64,000 bases of DNA from Streptomyces sp. NBC_01707 (GTDB lineage: Bacteria; Actinomycetota; Actinomycetes; Streptomycetales; Streptomycetaceae). Where the stretch lies: contig NZ_CP109190.1 of NCBI RefSeq assembly GCF_041438805.1, positions 4,216,001 through 4,280,000 on the forward strand, in the 5' to 3' direction. The translations under genes and the position numbers were made by a program. The notes below the pieces were generated by a model, which was given only the letters and a program-made list of their open reading frames with translations, had not been told where the DNA came from and made no database searches. Shown here piece after piece: positions 60,543 to 64,000 of the stretch (the stretch's first letter is position 1; each line of letters begins with the position of its first letter).

Positions 60543-61220
60543 GTGCCTTTCCTGTTGCTGATCGAGGACGACGACGCCATCCGCACGGCCCTCGAACTCT
60601 CGCTGTCACGCCAGGGCCACCGTGTGGCCACCGCGGCTACGGGAGAGGACGGCCTGAAACTGCTGCGCGAGCAGCGGCCGGACCTGGTCGTGCTGGATGT
60701 GATGCTGCCCGGCATCGACGGTTTCGAGGTGTGCCGGCGCATCCGGCGCACCGACCAGCTGCCGATCATTCTGCTCACGGCGCGCAGCGACGACATCGAC
60801 GTCGTCGTCGGACTGGAGTCCGGCGCCGACGACTATGTGGTCAAGCCCGTGCAGGGCCGGGTGCTGGACGCCCGGATCCGTGCGGTGCTGCGCCGCGGCG
60901 AGCGCGAGTCCACCGACTCGGCGACGTTCGGCAACGTGGTCATCGACCGTTCCGCGATGACGGTGACCAAGAACGGGGAGGACCTGCAGCTCACGCCGAC
61001 CGAGCTGCGGCTCCTGCTGGAGCTGAGTCGCAGACCCGGACAGGCCCTGTCGCGGCAGCAGTTGCTGCGGCTGGTGTGGGAGCACGACTACCTCGGTGAC
61101 TCCCGGCTCGTCGACGCCTGTGTGCAGCGGCTGCGCGCCAAGGTGGAGGACGTACCGTCCTCGCCGACCCTGATCCGTACGGTACGGGGCGTGGGCTACC
61201 GGCTGGACTCGCCGCAGTGA
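60543..61220 (+). CDS. afsQ1: Two-component response regulator AfsQ1
   Basis: A 225-residue OmpR/PhoB-type regulator. The receiver (residues 1-115) has the acidic pocket EDDD (8-11), phosphoacceptor D52 in VVLDVML, and K102-region VVKPVQGR. The C-terminal winged helix (about 130-222) includes LTPTELRLLLELSRRPGQAL and VDACVQRLRAKVED and GVGYRLDSPQ. With the GTG at 60543 the length and the D52 numbering equal S. coelicolor AfsQ1, which senses nitrogen/glutamate-related conditions with AfsQ2 and activates actinorhodin, undecylprodigiosin and CPK production. The GTGA overlap couples it to afsQ2. Confidence 0.95.
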   Translation: MPFLLLIEDDDAIRTALELSLSRQGHRVATAATGEDGLKLLREQRPDLVVLDVMLPGIDGFEVCRRIRRTDQLPIILLTARSDDIDVVVGLESGADDYVVKPVQGRVLDARIRAVLRRGERESTDSATFGNVVIDRSAMTVTKNGEDLQLTPTELRLLLELSRRPGQALSRQQLLRLVWEHDYLGDSRLVDACVQRLRAKVEDVPSSPTLIRTVRGVGYRLDSPQ

Positions 61221-62755
61221 CCGCTGCTGCCAAGCGCAGCCTGCTCGCCGGTCTTCGCTGGACCAGTCTGCGGCTGCGGCTCGTCGTCGTGTTCGCGCTG
61301 GTGGCGCTGACCGCCGCGGTGTCCGCGTCGGGGATCGCGTACTGGCTCAACCGCGAGGCCGTGCTGACGCGTACACAGGACGCGGCGCTCGGGGACTTCC
61401 GGCAGGAGATGCAGAACCGGGCGGCGTCGCTGCCGTTGCACCCCACCAAGGACGATCTGCAGAACGCCGCCGTGCAGATGGCGAGCAGCAGTCCCGGCTA
61501 CAGCGTGTTGCTCGTCGACAAGCGCGACGGCGACAAGCCGATCGTGGGCAACTCCAATCTGGACACCTTCACGCTGGACAACGTGCCGCTCTCGTTGCAG
61601 CAGCAGGTCAACAGGAGGCAGCCGTCGGAGGCGGGCAACACGTACCCGTACCACCTGTTCTGGCAGCGCACCTCGATCCGCGGTACGCCGTACCTGGTGG
61701 CGGGCACGAGGATCATCGGTGGTGGTCCGACCGGCTACATGCTGAAGTCGCTCGACCAGGAGCGGCAGGATCTCAACTCCCTCGCGTGGTCGCTGGGGAT
61801 CGCCACCGGACTTGCCCTGGTCGGCTCGGCGCTGCTCGCTCAGGCCGCCGCGACGACGGTGCTGCGGCCGGTCCAGCGGCTCGGTGACGCCGCGCGCAAG
61901 CTCGGTGAGGGCAAGCTCGACACCCGGCTCGTGGTCTCCGGCACCGATGAACTCGCCGATCTTTCCCGTACGTTCAACAGAGCCGCGATTTCTCTGGAGA
62001 AGAAGGTCGCGGACATGAGCGCGCGGGAGGAGTCCAGCCGCCGGTTCGTCGCCGACATGTCGCACGAACTGCGTACCCCGCTCACCGCGATCACCGCGGT
62101 CGCCGAGGTGCTGGAGGACGAGGCCGACAGCCTCGACCCGATGATCGCGCCCGCCGTGCATCTGGTGGTCAGCGAGACCAGGCGGCTGAACGACCTGGTG
62201 GAGAACCTGATGGAGGTCACCCGCTTCGACGCGGGGACGGCCCGGCTCGTCCTCGACACCGTCGACGTCGCCGACCAGGTCACCGCCTGCATCGACGCCC
62301 GCGCCTGGCTGGACGCGGTGGATCTGGACGCCGAGCGCGGCATGATGGTCCGCCTCGATCCGCGCAGGCTCGATGTGATCCTGGCGAATCTGATCGGCAA
62401 CGCGCTGAAGCACGGCGGATCGCCGGTACGCGTCGCGGTACGGACCGACGGCGACGAGCTCGTCATCGAGGTGCGCGACCACGGCCCCGGCATCCCGGAG
62501 GACGTCCTGCCGCACGTCTTCGACCGCTTCTACAAGGCCAGTGCCTCCCGGCCGCGTTCGGAGGGCAGCGGGCTCGGTCTGTCGATCGCCATGGAGAACG
62601 CACACATCCACGGCGGTGACATCACGGCCGCGAACTCACCGGACGGCGACGGCGCGGTGTTCGTGCTGCGTCTGCCGCGCGATGCGGAGGAGCTCACCCC
62701 CACCGCGCGGGACGAAGGAGCCGAGGCCCGGGACGAGAAGGGGGACGCGACGTGA
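61217..62755 (+). CDS. afsQ2: Two-component sensor histidine kinase AfsQ2
   Basis: A 512-residue membrane kinase. Helix 1 (about residues 20-43, LRLVVVFALVALTAAVSASG) and helix 2 (about 193-215, LGIATGLALVGSALLAQAAA) enclose a ~150-residue sensor domain with GYSVLLVDKRDGDKP. A HAMP domain (TTVLRPVQRLGDAARKLGEG) leads to the dimerisation helix with the phosphorylated H283 in VADMSHELRTPLTAI, then the ATPase domain with NLIGNALKHGG, DHGPGIPED and GSGLGLSIA. All catalytic boxes are intact. GTG overlaps afsQ1 by four bases and the TGA overlaps the next gene. Confidence 0.95.
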   Translation: MTAAAKRSLLAGLRWTSLRLRLVVVFALVALTAAVSASGIAYWLNREAVLTRTQDAALGDFRQEMQNRAASLPLHPTKDDLQNAAVQMASSSPGYSVLLVDKRDGDKPIVGNSNLDTFTLDNVPLSLQQQVNRRQPSEAGNTYPYHLFWQRTSIRGTPYLVAGTRIIGGGPTGYMLKSLDQERQDLNSLAWSLGIATGLALVGSALLAQAAATTVLRPVQRLGDAARKLGEGKLDTRLVVSGTDELADLSRTFNRAAISLEKKVADMSAREESSRRFVADMSHELRTPLTAITAVAEVLEDEADSLDPMIAPAVHLVVSETRRLNDLVENLMEVTRFDAGTARLVLDTVDVADQVTACIDARAWLDAVDLDAERGMMVRLDPRRLDVILANLIGNALKHGGSPVRVAVRTDGDELVIEVRDHGPGIPEDVLPHVFDRFYKASASRPRSEGSGLGLSIAMENAHIHGGDITAANSPDGDGAVFVLRLPRDAEELTPTARDEGAEARDEKGDAT

Positions 62756-63378
62756 GGCGCAACAACCGTGGAACGCGCCGGGCGCGCCGCGCGGCCGGAG
62801 CACTGGCCGGCGTCGTCGTCTGCGCCGTGCTGGTCGCCGGATGCGGGATCAGGACCACTTCGGTACCGGTCGACGCCGGAGCCGCGCCGTCCCGGGTGCC
62901 GTGCTCGATGTCCGCGGAGGACGTCAGCACGCAGGCGATGCAGGGGATCCCGGTGCAGATCTATCTGATCTGTGCCTCGCAGCTGGTCACGGTGGACCGT
63001 TCGGTGCAGATCCACGAGGCGAAGTCCGACCGGATCCGGGTCGCGCAGGCGCTCCTCGACGAGCTTCAGGAGGAGCCGGCCTCCGATGAGCGGCAGGCGG
63101 GCTTCTCCACGGACGTACCGGCGACCCTGCAGATCAGCGGGGCCCGCGGGGCCGATCCGGCGGCCGTGCTGCGGCTCAGCGAGCAGCCCGAGGACCTGCC
63201 GTCGGAGGCTCTGGCACAGATCGTGTGCACGTACGCGGAGAGCGAGTCGCTGGCCTCGGACGGCACGGTGCTGCTCGGGGGGCCCGGGAATTACCCGCCG
63301 CGCGCCTATCTGTGCACCTCGGAGACGAAGGCCCGGCCGGAGGCCGTGCCGACGCTCGGTGCGGCCAAGCTGTCCTGA
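62752..63378 (+). CDS. Lipoprotein of the afsQ operon
   Basis: A 208-residue lipoprotein: basic N-terminus, hydrophobic stretch and lipobox VAGC near residues 27-30, then a soluble domain with VPVQIYLICASQLVTVDRSV-like strands (actual IPVQIYLICASQLVTVDRSV), several cysteines, and GPGNYPPRAYLCTSE. The GTG overlaps the afsQ2 stop (GTGA), so it is the third cistron of the operon. Its placement suggests a surface accessory of the AfsQ2 sensor. The beta-rich GerMN-like layout is possible but not diagnostic. Confidence 0.82.
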   Translation: MRRNNRGTRRARRAAGALAGVVVCAVLVAGCGIRTTSVPVDAGAAPSRVPCSMSAEDVSTQAMQGIPVQIYLICASQLVTVDRSVQIHEAKSDRIRVAQALLDELQEEPASDERQAGFSTDVPATLQISGARGADPAAVLRLSEQPEDLPSEALAQIVCTYAESESLASDGTVLLGGPGNYPPRAYLCTSETKARPEAVPTLGAAKLS

Positions 63379-63464
63379 GGACCGGACCCGAGCTGATGTG
63401 TGGTCTTCGAGTCATCCTGGGACGCGGCGGAACCGATCCTGCCGGTAGCCGCGTCTTGGGGGGC

Positions 63465-64000
63465 GTGCGTCAAGGTTCGGGCGGCCAAGCCGTCATCCGC
63501 TTCCGCGCGGTCGGGGTGTTTCTCCTCCTCGCGCATCTGCTGCTTGTCGGGTGGCTGACTCTGCGCCCGCTGGACGTGCCGTGGATGACGGCCGCCAACC
63601 TTCGGCCCTTCGCCGGTATAAGGACGGACCTGTCCCTCGGCCCGGCCGAGGCAGCACATCGGATCGGTGAGGGATTGCTGCTGCTGGCGCCGCTGGGGGT
63701 GCTGCTGCCCATGGCCGGGGGACGACTCCATGTCTCCCCGTGGGCCTCCCTGGCCCGTACCGTCGCCGCCGGGTCGCTGATCTCGTTGACGATCGAGCTG
63801 GCACAGACCGGGGTGCCGGGTCAGGTCGTCGATGTCGACTCGCTGCTGCTGAACACCGTGGGCGTGGGGCTCGCCCATCTGCTGGTCGTACCGGTGTGCC
63901 GGAAGCGGCTGCGTCGTCGCGGGCAGGACCGGGTACGACTGGTTCCCCGCCCCAGGGACGAGATGCCTCAGGGGTCGACCCCGACGATTTCCAGGGTCGG
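63465..64000 (+). CDS. VanZ family membrane protein, 3' end beyond the window
   Basis: At least 178 codons open to the last base. After a short head (RQGSGGQAVIRFRAVGVFLL) there are about four hydrophobic helices, with the VanZ-family features LLLVGWLTLRPLDVPW, ANLRPFAGIRTDL, and the SLTIELAQTGVPGQVVDVDS block in which the I-E-x-x-Q and D-D/S pattern is typical. VanZ-like proteins are linked to teicoplanin or lipid-related phenotypes without a known reaction. GTG 63465 is preferred, with a GGGGGG run just upstream; an ATG at 63396 would add 23 residues. A terminator is not visible between it and the afsQ operon. Confidence 0.8.
   Translation, partial: MRQGSGGQAVIRFRAVGVFLLLAHLLLVGWLTLRPLDVPWMTAANLRPFAGIRTDLSLGPAEAAHRIGEGLLLLAPLGVLLPMAGGRLHVSPWASLARTVAAGSLISLTIELAQTGVPGQVVDVDSLLLNTVGVGLAHLLVVPVCRKRLRRRGQDRVRLVPRPRDEMPQGSTPTISRV

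Overview
This is a chromosomal window from a Streptomyces or a very close relative. The DNA is extremely GC-rich with GC-biased third codon positions. Mycothiol metabolism (mca), an actinobacterial acyl-CoA carboxylase set (accA2, pccB, a 68-aa epsilon subunit), a GTP-type PEP carboxykinase and an almost complete sigQ / afsQ1-afsQ2 locus all point there. No tRNA, rRNA, prophage, transposase or CRISPR array was seen. The window reads as conserved core chromosome with a few small scars and repeats.

Layout. 1-3763: operon with the tail of a probable solute-binding protein, a TelA-type toxic-anion-resistance protein, a lipoprotein with solute-binding and VWA parts, and a small membrane protein. 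4034-13402: pckG, a TrhA/hemolysin-III membrane protein, a TetR regulator, a DUF255 thioredoxin-like protein and a large NB-ARC/TPR protein. 13487-20670: mca and DUF4307 gene, greA, a DrrAB-like ABC exporter, ilvA, a MarR regulator and a sigma-like gene overlapping a small membrane-protein gene. 20830-30828: cystathionine gamma-synthase, an M48 protease between two paralogous TPR-like membrane proteins, msrA, small conserved proteins and a MacB/LolD-type ABC system. 31000-38507: L,D-transpeptidase, an LAETG surface protein, hutH, a GAF-GGDEF protein, an enoyl-CoA hydratase and a class III adenylate cyclase. 38603-39720: a striking tandem-repeat array. 39722-46223: biotin/acyl-CoA carboxylase locus (birA, pccB, pccE, maf, accA2). 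46373-57792: regulators, an LpdA-like flavoprotein and a nucleoside-salvage island (purine nucleoside phosphorylase, phospho-sugar mutase, deoC, two aldehyde dehydrogenase homologues). 57861-64000: secreted protein, uridine-kinase-like protein, a deletion scar, sigQ divergent from afsQ1-afsQ2-lipoprotein, and a partial VanZ-family gene.

How the genes work together. BirA can biotinylate AccA2, which with PccB and PccE would carboxylate acetyl/propionyl-CoA. PNP, the sugar mutase, DeoC and the aldehyde dehydrogenase form a logical route from deoxynucleosides to glyceraldehyde-3-phosphate plus acetate. The two transcription units of that route share an identical 12-bp palindrome next to their promoters. 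A perfect GTnAC-n6-GTnAC site lies between sigQ and afsQ1.

The most interesting non-coding signals are: (i) at least 17 genes with an extended -10-like hexamer only 6-8 nt before the start codon and no Shine-Dalgarno, the signature of leaderless mRNAs; (ii) the shared nucleoside-island palindrome; (iii) nine near-identical 83/84-bp repeats upstream of the adenylate cyclase gene, each carrying a four-run G-quadruplex motif, followed by about five diverged ~79-bp units; (iv) a ~148-bp interspersed repeat that ends at the stop codons of hutH and of the deoR-type gene; (v) a deletion scar joining the tails of two divergent genes. Product names are family-level readings of the translated sequence; nothing was searched against a database.
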